64,000 nt of DNA from Streptomyces sp. NRRL F-525 (GTDB lineage Bacteria; Actinomycetota; Actinomycetes; Streptomycetales; Streptomycetaceae), in contig NZ_JNXE01000033.1 in NCBI RefSeq assembly GCF_000716605.1, positions 127,953 to 191,952 of the forward strand. Direction: 5' to 3'. Below are positions 47,810 through 57,620 of the stretch, in pieces. A program made the translations under genes and the position numbers. Position 1 is the first letter of the stretch. Each line of letters begins with the position of its first letter. The notes beneath the pieces are model-generated. The model saw only the letters and a list, made by a program, of their open reading frames with translations. It was not told where the DNA came from and did no database searches.

Positions 47810-47856
47810 AACGGGACGGCCCCGGGTGACTGTTCGTCACCCGGGGCCGTCCCGTT
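47810..47856. terminator. Strong bidirectional terminator between eccC and mycP
   Basis: A perfect 21-bp inverted repeat with a 5-nt loop starts 15 bp after the eccC stop. It lies between convergent genes and can stop transcription from both sides. There is little T-run, which is common in Streptomyces. Confidence 0.85.
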
Positions 47857-47940
47857 CAGCGTGCACGACGGCCGAGGCCGAGGTCGCTGCTGTGCCCGCG
47901 GTGTCCAAGGGGCGCTACCGCCCCCGGACGGCGGCAGCCA

Positions 47941-47990
47941 ACCAAGGGGCGCGGGGAACTGCGCGACCAGCCCCCACCGGCCCGCAGATA
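47941..47990 (+). repeat. Dispersed Streptomyces intergenic repeat
   Basis: The stretch containing AAGGGGCGCGGGGAACTGCG followed by a CGACCAGCCCCC tract matches, from memory, an intergenic sequence seen many times in Streptomyces genomes. A related GGGGCGCTACCGCCCC hairpin precedes it at about 47910-47925. It lies in the eccC-mycP gap and has no coding role. Confidence 0.55.
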
Positions 47991-48021
47991 CCCACTGCCC
48001 GACCCGGCACCGCCGAAGGCC

Positions 48022-49287
48022 TCACCCTTCCAGCGACGTGCCCGCACCCGCCGGGACCGCCGGTTCCACGGCAACCGCGTTCTCCGCACCCTCCGTCCGG
48101 ACAGACGGCTTCCAGCCCAACCGCCGCCCCCGAGGCAGGATCAACCCCAACCACACCACCGCGACGATCACGGCAAGCCCCGCCGACGCAGGCCACAACG
48201 CCCGCCGCAACGGCCCGGCCGCCTTGTCGGCAGGCAGGTGGACCGGGGTACCGGCATCGCCCCGGGACGGCGCGGCGGCGGCACCGGTCAGGACCGAGGT
48301 GACCGCCGCGTACGGGTCGAGGCGGGGCACGTCGGCCGGGTAGGCGGAGCTGCGGAGCAGGGCCGCGGTCTGGGCCGCCGTCAGGTCCGGATGGACGGAG
48401 CGCACCAGCGCCGCCGCCCCCGCCACGAACCCGGCGGCCAGAGACGCCCCCGACCCGATGTAGTGCCCGGCCTTCTTAGGGCCGATACCGACAACTCCGT
48501 CTCCAGGGGCGGCAATTGCCGCACTGGACGTCGTGTACGCGCCGGTCGGCCGCTTGCCGGAGACATCGACATCAAGGACGGAGAGCACGCCCTCGTCGGC
48601 GGCCGGGAAGTAGTCACGGGCAGGCGGACTCTCCGTCGACGACCCGGCGGTCGACGGCGCGTCCGGTACGGCCGCCGCGATCACCAGCACGTCCTTCTTC
48701 GCGGCCAGCGCGACCGCCGACCGCAGCGCGGCGGTGTCACCGGCGAGCGCCGCCGACACGGTCACCACCTTCGCCCCGCCGTCCACCGCGGCCCGGATCC
48801 CGTCCGCGACCTGCCCCGCGGTGACCTTCCCCCGCGCGTCACTCCCCCGCACCGCGAGAATCCGCGCCTGCTGCGCCACCCCCGCGAACCGCACACCGTC
48901 CTCCACGGCCGCACCGACCAGCCCGGCCACAAAGGTGCCGTGTCCCACACAGTCGGTCCCGGCGTCGCCGACCGCAGTGACCCGCCCCTTCAGCGCGGGC
49001 GCGGAGGACGAGACCCCGGTGTCCACCACGCCCACCGTCACCCCGGTGCCCGAAGCGAAGGGCCAGGTGCGGCTCAGCTGGAGCGAGACCTGCTCCCAGG
49101 GCACATCGGTGGCGCGCCGGTCCGAGCCTGTCGCACAGTCCGCGTCGGCGTCCAACTGCGAGGACAGTACGGGGAGTTGGACCGTACTGCCCGCCGCCGA
49201 CGCGGACCCGGCGCCGATCGCGCTCGCGGCCCCCGTCAGCAGCAGCGCCAGACCGGCGGCGACGGCCTTGCCATGTGTCGTCGTCAT
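48022..49287 (-). CDS. mycP: Mycosin, membrane-anchored subtilisin-like serine protease of type VII secretion
   Basis: 421 residues from ATG 49287, overlapping the EccA-like stop in an ATGA. An N-terminal signal peptide (residues 1-32) is followed by the S8 catalytic domain: Asp89 (VGVVDTGV), His116 ([10 protein letters not shown]) and Ser282 (GSGASLAAG). Cys51 and Cys113 may form the disulfide seen in mycosins. A single C-terminal transmembrane helix (about residues 370-390) and a short cytoplasmic tail complete the architecture. Mycosins stabilise the ESX membrane complex and process substrates. The usual AAGN with the oxyanion-hole Asn is not evident; the corresponding place reads IAAAVPDAP, so catalytic strength is uncertain. 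Confidence 0.93.
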   Translation of the reverse strand: MTTTHGKAVAAGLALLLTGAASAIGAGSASAAGSTVQLPVLSSQLDADADCATGSDRRATDVPWEQVSLQLSRTWPFASGTGVTVGVVDTGVSSSAPALKGRVTAVGDAGTDCVGHGTFVAGLVGAAVEDGVRFAGVAQQARILAVRGSDARGKVTAGQVADGIRAAVDGGAKVVTVSAALAGDTAALRSAVALAAKKDVLVIAAAVPDAPSTAGSSTESPPARDYFPAADEGVLSVLDVDVSGKRPTGAYTTSSAAIAAPGDGVVGIGPKKAGHYIGSGASLAAGFVAGAAALVRSVHPDLTAAQTAALLRSSAYPADVPRLDPYAAVTSVLTGAAAAPSRGDAGTPVHLPADKAAGPLRRALWPASAGLAVIVAVVWLGLILPRGRRLGWKPSVRTEGAENAVAVEPAVPAGAGTSLEG

Positions 49288-52200
49288 GCCCGGGCCGCCC
49301 CACTGGAAGTGGGAGACGCGGCCGTCGGATCGGCGAGGTCCTCCGGGAGCAGCAGCCGCAGGTCGTCGAGGCTGGGGACGGCCAGTCTGCTGAGCCGGCC
49401 CGCCTGTCGGGTCATCATCCGCTCCAGGATCTGCCGGGCGGTGCGCGCGTTGCCGAACGACCGGTCGCGGGGCAGCGAGTCGAAGTACTGCCGGAGCACT
49501 GGTCCCAACCCGGCCGCGCACTCGTAGCCGAGCTGTACGGCGTGCTCGCGCACGATCGTGACCAGCTCGTCGGAGGAGTAGTCGGCGAACTCGACCCGGC
49601 GCGAGAAGCGGGAGGACAGACCCGGGTTGGAGGCGAGGAACGTCTCCATCTCCTGGGTGTAGCCGGCGACGATGACGACCACCTTGTCGCGGTGGTCCTC
49701 CATCAGCTTCAGCAGGGTGTCCACGGCCTCCCGGCCGAAGTCGGAGCCGGACGCCTCGCGCGGGGTGAGGGTGTACGCCTCGTCGACGAACAGCACACCG
49801 CCCAGGGCCCGTTCGAAGACCTCGCGGGTCAACTGCGCGGTGTGGCCCACGTATCGGCCGACGAGATCGGCGCGGGACACCTCGACGAGCTGGCCGCGCG
49901 GCAACACGCCCAGGGAGGCGAGGAGTTCGCCGTAGAGTCGGGCGACCGTGGTCTTGCCGGTGCCGGGCGGGCCGGTGAAGACGAGGTGGTGGCTGAGGCG
50001 CGGCACCGGGAGTCCGGCGGCCTCGCGCTGCTTGGCCGTGGACACCAGGTTGACGAGGTCGGTGACGTCCCGCTTGACCGCGTGCAGTCCGACCAGCGCG
50101 TCCAGCCTGCTGAGCGCGTCGTCGCCGGGGTCGACCGCGTTCGGGCCGTCGGCGGCGGTACGGGCCGCCTCCTCGCTGATGTCCTGCGGCAGCAGCAGCG
50201 AGAGGTCCTGCTCGGTGACGTCGGTCAGCGCGGAAAGGCGCACCGCCTGCCGGTCCACCATCTCCTCGAACACCTGCCGTGCCGCACGGCCGTTGCCGAA
50301 CCCGGCGTCCTTCGGTAGGCGTTCGAAGTGCACCGCGAGCGCGTGCCGGGTCTCGTCGGCGAGCGCGTACTGGTGGCGTACGCACATGCTCTCCATGATC
50401 TCGACCAGCTCCGGCACCGAGTAGTTCTCGAACTCGACGGTGCGTGAGAAGCGGGACGCCAGACCGGGGTTGGAGCCGAGGAAGCTGCGCATCTCGTCGG
50501 AGTAGCCCGCCGCGACGACGACGACGTCCTCGCGGTGGTCCTCCATCAGCTTCAGCAGGGTGTCGACGGCCTCGCGCCCGAAGTCGGCCCCGGAACCACG
50601 GGAGTCGGAGGTGAGGGTGTACGCCTCGTCGACGAACAGGACGCCGCCCAGGGCCCGTTCGAAGGCCTCGGTGGTCTTGATGGCCGTACCGCCGATGACC
50701 TGGGCCACGAGGTCGGCGCGGGAGACCTCGACGAGGTGGCCGGAGCGCAGGGCGCCCAGCTCGGCGAGGATCGTGCCGTAGAGGCGGGCGACGGTCGTCT
50801 TACCCGTGCCGGGGGGACCGGCGAAGACGAGGTGGCGGCTCATCGGCGGTGCGGACATGCCGAGTTGGGCGCGGCGGGCGGCGAGCTGGGTGAGGTTGAC
50901 GAGGGTGCGGACCTGTTCCTTGACGTTGTCGAGGCCGATGAGGCCCTCCAGCGCGGCCATCGGTCCGTCGGGGCGGCCGGGACCGTCGGAGGCGGAGACG
51001 GTGCCCGCCGGGTCGGTGCCCTCGGCCTCGCCGAAGCCCCAGGCGTCGCGGGACTCGTTGCCGGTGCTGGTGAGGTTCTCCACCGCGAGCCGGCCGCCCG
51101 CCTTGGCCTGGACGAGGCCGCCGCCCTTGTTGTCGCGGACCGTGCAGCCCACGACCGACACCGGTGCCTCCGACTCGACGCGGATGCCGTCGCGGTCGTT
51201 GCCCGCGGCCTCGCAGCCGTTCAGGGAGGCCCGGCCGCCGTCGCGGACCAGGAAGCCGTGCTCGGCGGACGCGGCGGTCCGCACCCGGTTGGCCGTCAAC
51301 TCGCCGCCGGTGTCCACGAGTACACCGCAGCCACCGGCCGAGACCAGCTCGCCGTCCCGGAGCGCGGCCGTGCCCTCGCCGCCGATCTCCAGACCGGCGC
51401 CGCCCGGGTTGTTGACCCGGAATCCGGCGAGATAGACGTTGCCGCCCGCCGCGACCTCCGCGCCCGCGCCGCCCGGTGCCTCCACCGTGCAGTCCTCGAC
51501 CCGGCCGCGCCCGCCGTCGCGCACGGAGACCCCGGAGCCGCCCGCGCCGGTGATCCGGGCGCGCCGCACCAGCGGGTTGGCGTTGCCGCGGATCACCACA
51601 CCGGCGCCCTTGACGTCGATGATCTCCACGCGCTCCAGCTCGGCCGCCGCGTCCTCTTCGAGCAGGACGCCGTCGCTCTCGCCGTCCCGGACGGTCAGGG
51701 AGGTGAGCGTGGGCGAGGAGGCACCGGCCACCCGCAGCGCCGCCATCTGGGCGCCGGTCAGCCAGCAGTCCTCGTACGTGCCGCGCGAACGGTCCGTCAC
51801 CAGCAGGCCGTTGCCCGTGGTGCGGGCGGTGCGGCAGCGGCGCAGCACCGGGTCGGAGCCGTGCGAGACGATGATGCCGGGGCCGCTGCTGCCGGTGACC
51901 CGCACCTCCTCCAGTTCGCAGCGGGCGGTGCTGGTGATGTGCACGCCGATCGAGGTGTCGCGGACCACGGTCCGCAGCACCCGTATCGCGCTGCGCTCCT
52001 CAAGTGCCAGCGAGGGCTTGTCCGTCGAGGCGAGGTCGCAGTCCTCCACGGAGCCCTGGGCGTCGCCGTTGGCGAGCACGCCGTTGCCGCGCGCGTCCCG
52101 TACGGTGCAGCCGCGCAGGGTGGCCCGGCCGCGCTCGCCGATCACCACCCCGCTGGTGCCGAAGTGTTCGAGGGTGCAGGACTCCAGCGAACTCTCCGTG

Positions 52201-52628
52201 GACGAGGTGACGACGACTCCCGCGCCGGTGCGGTTGGACACCCGGCACTCGCGCATCGCCAACGAGCCGGAGTTGCGCGCCAGTACGGTCGTCCACGAGG
52301 CGCCGGACAGATCGCAGCCCTGCATGGCGACCTGCCCGTGCGAGGCGTCCACGGCCGGGTGTTCCTCGTCGTGGCCCTGGACCACGAGGTCGGTCAGCAT
52401 CACCGCGTCGACGCGCAGCGAGATCACGGTGCCCTTGCGCGGGGCCAACCGGACGGTGCCGCGCGCCTGTTCGGCGACGATGGTGACCCGGGTGGTGACG
52501 ACGAGGTTCTCCTCGTACGTCCCCGGGCGCACACTCAGCACCGCGCCTCCGCGCGCCCTGGCCAGGGCCTCTCCGATCGTCCGGGCGTCCCCGGTGCCCT
52601 CCGGACAGACCGTCAGTACCTGGCGCAC
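49284..52628 (-). CDS. EccA-like protein: N-terminal right-handed beta-helix fused to two CbxX/CfxQ AAA+ domains
   Basis: 1,114 residues from GTG 52628, preceded by GGAGG at 8-bp spacing. Residues about 1-540 form a right-handed parallel beta-helix (pectate-lyase-like), with repeating units such as [20 protein letters not shown] and few charged breaks. Two CbxX/CfxQ-type AAA+ domains follow, each with [15 protein letters not shown] (Walker A near residues 605 and 886) and [12 protein letters not shown] (Walker B), plus the GFGNGR/SFGNAR sensor motifs. Mycobacterial EccA has an N-terminal TPR region and one such AAA+ domain; here the N-terminus is a beta-helix and the AAA+ unit is duplicated. 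It overlaps mycP by 4 bp and probably acts on substrate or chaperone complexes in the cytoplasm. Confidence 0.88.
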   Translation of the reverse strand: MRQVLTVCPEGTGDARTIGEALARARGGAVLSVRPGTYEENLVVTTRVTIVAEQARGTVRLAPRKGTVISLRVDAVMLTDLVVQGHDEEHPAVDASHGQVAMQGCDLSGASWTTVLARNSGSLAMRECRVSNRTGAGVVVTSSTESSLESCTLEHFGTSGVVIGERGRATLRGCTVRDARGNGVLANGDAQGSVEDCDLASTDKPSLALEERSAIRVLRTVVRDTSIGVHITSTARCELEEVRVTGSSGPGIIVSHGSDPVLRRCRTARTTGNGLLVTDRSRGTYEDCWLTGAQMAALRVAGASSPTLTSLTVRDGESDGVLLEEDAAAELERVEIIDVKGAGVVIRGNANPLVRRARITGAGGSGVSVRDGGRGRVEDCTVEAPGGAGAEVAAGGNVYLAGFRVNNPGGAGLEIGGEGTAALRDGELVSAGGCGVLVDTGGELTANRVRTAASAEHGFLVRDGGRASLNGCEAAGNDRDGIRVESEAPVSVVGCTVRDNKGGGLVQAKAGGRLAVENLTSTGNESRDAWGFGEAEGTDPAGTVSASDGPGRPDGPMAALEGLIGLDNVKEQVRTLVNLTQLAARRAQLGMSAPPMSRHLVFAGPPGTGKTTVARLYGTILAELGALRSGHLVEVSRADLVAQVIGGTAIKTTEAFERALGGVLFVDEAYTLTSDSRGSGADFGREAVDTLLKLMEDHREDVVVVAAGYSDEMRSFLGSNPGLASRFSRTVEFENYSVPELVEIMESMCVRHQYALADETRHALAVHFERLPKDAGFGNGRAARQVFEEMVDRQAVRLSALTDVTEQDLSLLLPQDISEEAARTAADGPNAVDPGDDALSRLDALVGLHAVKRDVTDLVNLVSTAKQREAAGLPVPRLSHHLVFTGPPGTGKTTVARLYGELLASLGVLPRGQLVEVSRADLVGRYVGHTAQLTREVFERALGGVLFVDEAYTLTPREASGSDFGREAVDTLLKLMEDHRDKVVVIVAGYTQEMETFLASNPGLSSRFSRRVEFADYSSDELVTIVREHAVQLGYECAAGLGPVLRQYFDSLPRDRSFGNARTARQILERMMTRQAGRLSRLAVPSLDDLRLLLPEDLADPTAASPTSSGAARA

Positions 52629-52938
52629 TCAGCTGACCTCCTCGTGTCGGCACCTGTCGGTTGCGGCAACCCCATCATGCCGTCCCCGCACGCGCGTTCC
52701 CACTCCGGTCCGGAAAGCGGAACGTTCGCGGCGGGTGCGCGCGGTGCGGCACAACAGTGCCGTACGGCGAATTATGGGCTGTTGCGCAACGGCCGTACCA
52801 GCACCGGGGCTTGTGCGTGACGATTGTTAACTCCGGTGAAAGGAACCGCTGTTGGCGCATGCGCGTGAAAGGACGTGAATAGGATTGCGCACACAGACGT
52901 ACGACGAACTGCTGGGCGAATGAGAGCGGACAGGGCGG
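52629..52938. other. Divergent intergenic region between the EccA-like and lectin genes
   Basis: These 310 bp hold the promoters of two divergent genes. The sequence contains a perfect palindrome GTTGCGCAAC (52791-52800), two copies of GCCGTAC around it (about 52759 and 52792), and a good -10 hexamer TAGGAT (52880-52885) toward the lectin gene without a matching -35. No open reading frame here looks real. Confidence 0.5.
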
Positions 52939-54111
52939 ATGACAGACCGAACCGGACCGGCCGCGCGGAAAACGGCGGCAGAGAACTCTGTGACGGGCGC
53001 CACGGCCGAGGAAGCGACGGCGGCGACCTCGGCGGTCAGTGAGTCAGCGGCGGCGAGCACGGCGGGCGAGGCGTCCAAGTCCCGTTCAGGGGCGGCCGGT
53101 TCCCCCGGGACCCTCTCCGCGGAGGCCGTCGCGGCGGAACTCTCGGCGGAGCCGGTGGCGGCGGAGCCGAGCCGTCCCGCGACCCCGTCGGCGGAGGCCG
53201 CGGCGCTCGCCAACAGCCGTACAACAGAAGAACTTTCGGGGTCGGCCGGCCCGGCATCCGCTGCCGCCGCCCGGTCGGCGCGGCAGGAGGCCGAGGCCGA
53301 GGCGCCCGCCGGGGCGCTGGCCGTGAGCGTGCCCGAGGGCGACGGGCCGACCCCCGGTGACACGGCGGCCGCGTCCGTCGGCCGCCCGGGCCGCCCGCTG
53401 CTGGCCGGCGCCGCCGTGCTCGGCGCGCTGCTGATCGCCGTACCGGGACTGCTGATGAGCCGGGACCGGACGCCGGAGAGCCACGACCGGGTGGTCGCCG
53501 ACCAGGCGGGCACGATCCTCGGCGACGGCGCGTCGACGCCGGGCGCCGGGGCGTACGCCTCGGGCACTCCGACCGCTCCCACCGGGCACGCCACACCGAA
53601 GATCGCCACACCGCACAAGACGACCGGCAAGAAGACCGTCGCGCAGCCGGTGAGCGAACCGACGACGGTCAAGAAGACCAAGAAGCCGACGGCGAAGGCG
53701 ACGAAGAAGTCCACGACGACCAAGTCCGGGACGAAGTCGAGTTCCACCACCAAGTCGACCACCAAGTCCAGCTATCCCTCGGACGTCCTCATCACGGCCA
53801 CCCGGGTGCTGAAGGCGGGCCAGTCCATCAACGCGAACAAGGCCCGGCTGCGCATGCAGACCGACGGCAACTTCGTGCTCTACGACGAGAACAACAAGGC
53901 CCGTTGGGCCACCATGACCTTCGGCTCGAACTTCCACGCGGTGTTCCAGGCGGACGGCAACCTCGTCGTCTACACCTCCGACAACCGCGCCGTCTGGGCC
54001 AGCCAGACCCAGGGCCACGACGGCTCGATCCTCCGCCTCCAGGGCGACGGCAACATGGTCATCTACTCGGGCGGCTCGACCGCGATCTGGGCCAGCAACA
54101 CCCAGCACTGA
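52939..54111 (+). CDS. Single-pass membrane protein with extracellular B-type (mannose-binding) lectin domain
   Basis: 390 residues. An Ala/Glu-rich disordered cytoplasmic N-terminus of about 150 residues leads to a transmembrane helix at about 153-173. A Thr/Lys-rich linker (TTGKKTVAQP, then KKTKKPTAKATKK) follows, then a bulb-type lectin domain from about residue 280. The three carbohydrate sites of the family are all present: QTDGNFVLY, QADGNLVVY and QGDGNMVIY, each matching QxDxNxVxY. The lectin would face outside, and the basic linker could cross the cell wall. It is divergent from the EccA-like gene, so a role with the T7SS, for example surface attachment, is possible but unproven. Confidence 0.85.
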   Translation: MTDRTGPAARKTAAENSVTGATAEEATAATSAVSESAAASTAGEASKSRSGAAGSPGTLSAEAVAAELSAEPVAAEPSRPATPSAEAAALANSRTTEELSGSAGPASAAAARSARQEAEAEAPAGALAVSVPEGDGPTPGDTAAASVGRPGRPLLAGAAVLGALLIAVPGLLMSRDRTPESHDRVVADQAGTILGDGASTPGAGAYASGTPTAPTGHATPKIATPHKTTGKKTVAQPVSEPTTVKKTKKPTAKATKKSTTTKSGTKSSSTTKSTTKSSYPSDVLITATRVLKAGQSINANKARLRMQTDGNFVLYDENNKARWATMTFGSNFHAVFQADGNLVVYTSDNRAVWASQTQGHDGSILRLQGDGNMVIYSGGSTAIWASNTQH

Positions 54112-54125
54112 ACGAGCTGAACTCC

Positions 54126-54160
54126 CTCCGGCCCGGCCCCACTCGGGGGCCGGGCCGGAG
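54126..54160. terminator. Convergent terminator after the lectin gene
   Basis: A perfect 15-bp GC-only stem (54126-54140 with 54146-54160) and 5-nt loop lie 14 bp after the lectin stop and 9 bp before the stop of the oppositely oriented gene, so it serves both. Confidence 0.85.
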
Positions 54161-54169
54161 CCGTGGAGC

Positions 54170-54735
<566 letters not shown>

Positions 54736-54877
54736 AACCGTCCGAGTGTTGTCCGCGTGTTGTCACGCTTCACAGCGGGCTGTTCCGATGAGTTCGCGCC
54801 GGGAGGATGGTCTGTATATGCGATGCGGGCGGTGACGGAGCCGCCGGAACGGATCGCATCCGACGTGGAGGTACGCC

Positions 54878-55078
54878 ATGTGTTCCCACCAGCCCTCGTG
54901 CCCCGTGACCGACACCGTCGCCGAGGCCCCGCACATCGTCTCCGCCCACCCCGAGCAGGGCTGGACGCTGCTGTGCGACGGCGCGATCGTCTTCGACGAC
55001 ACGGGCGCCGTTCTCCCTGACGGCCGGATCGTCGCCCCGCACCGGGTACCGGCGGACCAACTCGCCGTCGCCGCCTGA
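54878..55078 (+). CDS. Small DUF5999-like protein
   Basis: 66 residues from ATG 54878 behind GGAGG. The sequence pattern (MCSHQPSCP start, HPEQGWTLLCDGAIVFDDTG, LPDGRIVAPHR) matches small Streptomyces proteins annotated as DUF5999. Three Cys, two near the N-terminus, could bind metal, but no function is known. There is no signal peptide. Confidence 0.8.
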   Translation: MCSHQPSCPVTDTVAEAPHIVSAHPEQGWTLLCDGAIVFDDTGAVLPDGRIVAPHRVPADQLAVAA

Positions 55079-55089
55079 CCGTTCCCGCC

Positions 55090-55146
55090 CCTCGGGTGAC
55101 CCGCAGACCGTGAAAGTTCAGGTTACGCACCCGAGGTGACCAGCAG
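55090..55146. promoter_or_regulatory. Inverted repeat upstream of the PaaX-family gene
   Basis: CCTCGGGTG (55090-55098) and CACCCGAGG (55138-55146) form a perfect 9-bp inverted repeat, 39 bp apart, enclosing a TGAAAGTTCA element. It may be an operator for the downstream regulator, or the end of the small gene's transcript. Confidence 0.4.
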
Positions 55147-55164
55147 CGATGCCGTCGGCCTAAG

Positions 55165-55977
55165 ATGATCAACGTGTCCGACCAGCATGCTCCACGGTCT
55201 CTCATCGTCACGCTCTACGGCGCGTACGGCCGCTTCGTGCCCGGCCCGGTTCCCGTTGCGGAACTGATCCGGCTCCTGGCCGCGGCCGGCGTCGACGCGC
55301 CCTCCGTGCGCTCGTCGGTGTCCCGCCTGAAACGGCGCGGGCTGCTCCTGCCCGCCCGCACGGCAGAGGGCGCCGCCGGGTACCAACTCTCCCCCGAGGC
55401 ACGGCAGTTGCTGGACGACGGCGACCGCCGCGTCTACGCCACCGCACCCCCGGAGGACGAGGGCTGGGTGCTCGCGGTGTTCTCCGTACCCGAGTCGGAG
55501 CGCCAGAAGCGGCACGTCCTGCGCTCCCGCCTGTCCGCCCTCGGCTTCGGCACCGCCGCCCCGGGCGTGTGGATCGCCCCCGCCCGCCTCTACGAGGAAA
55601 CCCGGCACATCCTCCAGCGGCTGCACCTCGACCCGTACGTCGACTTCTTCCGCGGCGAGCACCTGGGCTTCGCGGCGACCGCCGAGGCCGTGGCCCGCTG
55701 GTGGGACCTGCCCGCGATCGCCGCCCAGCACCAGGCGTTCCTCGACCGCCACGCGCCCGTGCTGCACGCCTGGGAGCAGCGCGCGGACACCCCGCCCGAG
55801 GACGCCTACCGCGACTACCTCCTCGCCCTGGACTCCTGGCGCCACCTCCCCTACGCCGACCCCGGACTGCCCGCGAGCCTGCTCCCCCGGGACTGGCCGG
55901 GCGCCCGCTCGGCGGAGGTGTTCCGGGCGCTGCACGAGCGGCTGCGGGACGCGGGGGCGGTGTTCGCGGGCGTGTGA
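55165..55977 (+). CDS. PaaX-family transcriptional regulator
   Basis: 270 residues from ATG 55165; a GTG three codons later is also possible. The N-terminal winged-helix domain (residues about 10-75, with VPVAELIRLLAAAGVDAPSV and SVSRLKRRGLL) is followed by the PaaX middle region (SVPESERQKRHVLRSRL, LGFGTAAPGVWIAP) and the C-terminal FRALHERL segment. PaaX represses phenylacetate catabolism in E. coli and is lifted by phenylacetyl-CoA. No paa genes lie nearby, so the target is unknown. Confidence 0.88.
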   Translation: MINVSDQHAPRSLIVTLYGAYGRFVPGPVPVAELIRLLAAAGVDAPSVRSSVSRLKRRGLLLPARTAEGAAGYQLSPEARQLLDDGDRRVYATAPPEDEGWVLAVFSVPESERQKRHVLRSRLSALGFGTAAPGVWIAPARLYEETRHILQRLHLDPYVDFFRGEHLGFAATAEAVARWWDLPAIAAQHQAFLDRHAPVLHAWEQRADTPPEDAYRDYLLALDSWRHLPYADPGLPASLLPRDWPGARSAEVFRALHERLRDAGAVFAGV

Positions 55978-56054
55978 CGGCAGCGGCCGTAGCGGCTGAT
56001 TGTGAACAGTTCATGGCAGGAGCCCGTGACCTCTTGCGCACCACCAGTCACTCA

Positions 56055-56131
56055 GCTAAACCTCAGCTTCTTTAGCACGTCCTCTCAGAGTTCTTACCTA
56101 ACCTTCGACGACGTCGCTCGTCGGGTAAGAA
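56055..56131. promoter_or_regulatory. Cluster of inverted repeats upstream of cysC
   Basis: Three dyads precede the sulfate operon: GCTAAA/TTTAGC (56055-56060 and 56071-56076), TTCTTACC/GGTAAGAA (56091-56098 and 56124-56131), and inside the latter a CGACGA/TCGTCG hairpin (56106-56111 and 56118-56123). The last ends just before the ribosome site. They may be operator sites or a leader hairpin for the sulfur-regulated operon. A separate TGAACAGTTCA palindrome lies at 56003-56013. Confidence 0.5.
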
Positions 56132-56146
56132 AGAGGACTGTTGCGC

Positions 56147-56698
56147 ATGACCACCACGGCAAGGGCTCAGGGAGCCACCGTCTGGCTCACCGGACTGCCG
56201 AGCGCGGGTAAGACGACGATCGCCCAGCGTCTCGGGGAGCGGCTGAGAGCCGAGGGACATCGCGTGGAGGTCCTCGACGGCGACGAGGTGCGCCGCTTCC
56301 TCTCGGCCGGCCTCGGCTTCTCCCGCGAGGACCGCAACACCAACGTCCAGCGCATCGGCCTCGTCTCCGAGGTCCTCGCGCGCAACGGCGTCCTCTCCGT
56401 CGTCCCCGTCATCGCGCCCTACGCCGACAGCCGCGAGGCCGTCCGCAAGCGCCACGAGGCGAGCGGGACGCCGTACATCGAGGTGCATGTCGCGACCCCC
56501 GTCGAGGTGTGCAGCGAACGCGACGTGAAGGGCCTCTACGCCCGCCAGGCCGCGGGCCACCTCACCGGCCTGACCGGCGTCGACGACCCGTACGAACCGC
56601 CCACGGACCCGGCGCTCACCCTGCCGACGCAGACGCAGAGCCCGCAGGAGTCGGCGGACGCGGTGTACGCGGTGCTGTCCGAGCGGGGGTTGGTGTGA
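56147..56698 (+). CDS. cysC: Adenylylsulfate (APS) kinase
   Basis: 183 residues from ATG 56147, nine bases after AGAGGA; a TTG six bases earlier is too close to it. APS kinase phosphorylates adenylylsulfate to PAPS. The P-loop is G16-LPSAGKTT, followed by LDGDEVR and the FSREDRNTNVQRIG segment of the family. It is the first gene of cysCDN, overlapping cysD by 4 bp (GTGA). Confidence 0.95.
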   Translation: MTTTARAQGATVWLTGLPSAGKTTIAQRLGERLRAEGHRVEVLDGDEVRRFLSAGLGFSREDRNTNVQRIGLVSEVLARNGVLSVVPVIAPYADSREAVRKRHEASGTPYIEVHVATPVEVCSERDVKGLYARQAAGHLTGLTGVDDPYEPPTDPALTLPTQTQSPQESADAVYAVLSERGLV

Positions 56699-57618
56699 GC
56701 GCGGTGACGACGACCACAGAAGCCTTCACACTCTCGCACCTGGACGCTCTGGAGTCCGAGGCGGTGCACATCTTCCGTGAGGTGGCGGGTGAGTTCGAGC
56801 GGCCGGTGATCCTGTTCTCCGGCGGCAAGGACTCCATCGTGATGCTGCATCTGGCGCTGAAGGCGTTCGCGCCCGCGCCGGTGCCGTTCTCCCTGCTGCA
56901 TGTGGACACCGGACACAACTTCCCCGAGGTCCTTGAGTACCGGGACCGTGTGGTCGCCGCACATGGGCTGCGGCTCCATGTGGCCTCCGTACAGGACTAC
57001 ATCGACCGGGGTGTGCTGCGCGAGCGTCCCGACGGGACCCGGAACCCGCTGCAGACCGTGCCGTTGACCGAGCGGATACAGAGCGAGCGCTTCGACGCGG
57101 TCTTCGGTGGGGGTCGTAGGGATGAAGAGAAGGCCCGGGCGAAGGAGCGGGTGTTCTCGCTGCGGGACGAGTTCTCGCAATGGGACCCTCGACGGCAACG
57201 CCCCGAGCTGTGGAACCTCTACAACGGCCGGCACGCTCCCGGCGAACACGTCCGCGTGTTCCCTCTCTCCAACTGGACCGAGCTGGACGTCTGGCAGTAC
57301 ATCGCCCGCGAAGGCATCGACCTCCCGCAGATCTACTTCGCCCACTACCGCGAGGTCTTCAACCGCAACGGCATGTGGCTCACCGCCGGTGACTGGGGCG
57401 GCCCGAAGGCGGGCGAGACCGTCGAGAAGCGGCAGGTGCGGTACCGGACCGTCGGTGACATGTCGTGCACCGGTGCCGTCGACTCCGACGCGGCGACCCT
57501 GGAGCAGGTCATCACCGAGATCGCCGCCTCCCGGGTCACCGAGCGCGGCGCGACCCGTGCCGACGACAAGCTCTCCGAGGCCGCGATGGAAGACCGCAAG
57601 CGCGAGGGGTACTTCTAG
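56695..57618 (+). CDS. cysD: Sulfate adenylyltransferase subunit 2
   Basis: 307 residues, GTG 56695 overlapping the cysC stop. This PP-loop enzyme forms adenylylsulfate from ATP and sulfate with CysN. The motif SGGKDS (about residues 42-47) and the conserved LHVDTGHNFPEVLEYRD, GGRRDEEKARAKER and C-terminal DMSCTGAVDS are present. cysN follows two bases after its stop. Confidence 0.95.
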   Translation: MSAVTTTTEAFTLSHLDALESEAVHIFREVAGEFERPVILFSGGKDSIVMLHLALKAFAPAPVPFSLLHVDTGHNFPEVLEYRDRVVAAHGLRLHVASVQDYIDRGVLRERPDGTRNPLQTVPLTERIQSERFDAVFGGGRRDEEKARAKERVFSLRDEFSQWDPRRQRPELWNLYNGRHAPGEHVRVFPLSNWTELDVWQYIAREGIDLPQIYFAHYREVFNRNGMWLTAGDWGGPKAGETVEKRQVRYRTVGDMSCTGAVDSDAATLEQVITEIAASRVTERGATRADDKLSEAAMEDRKREGYF

Positions 57619-57620
57619 AC

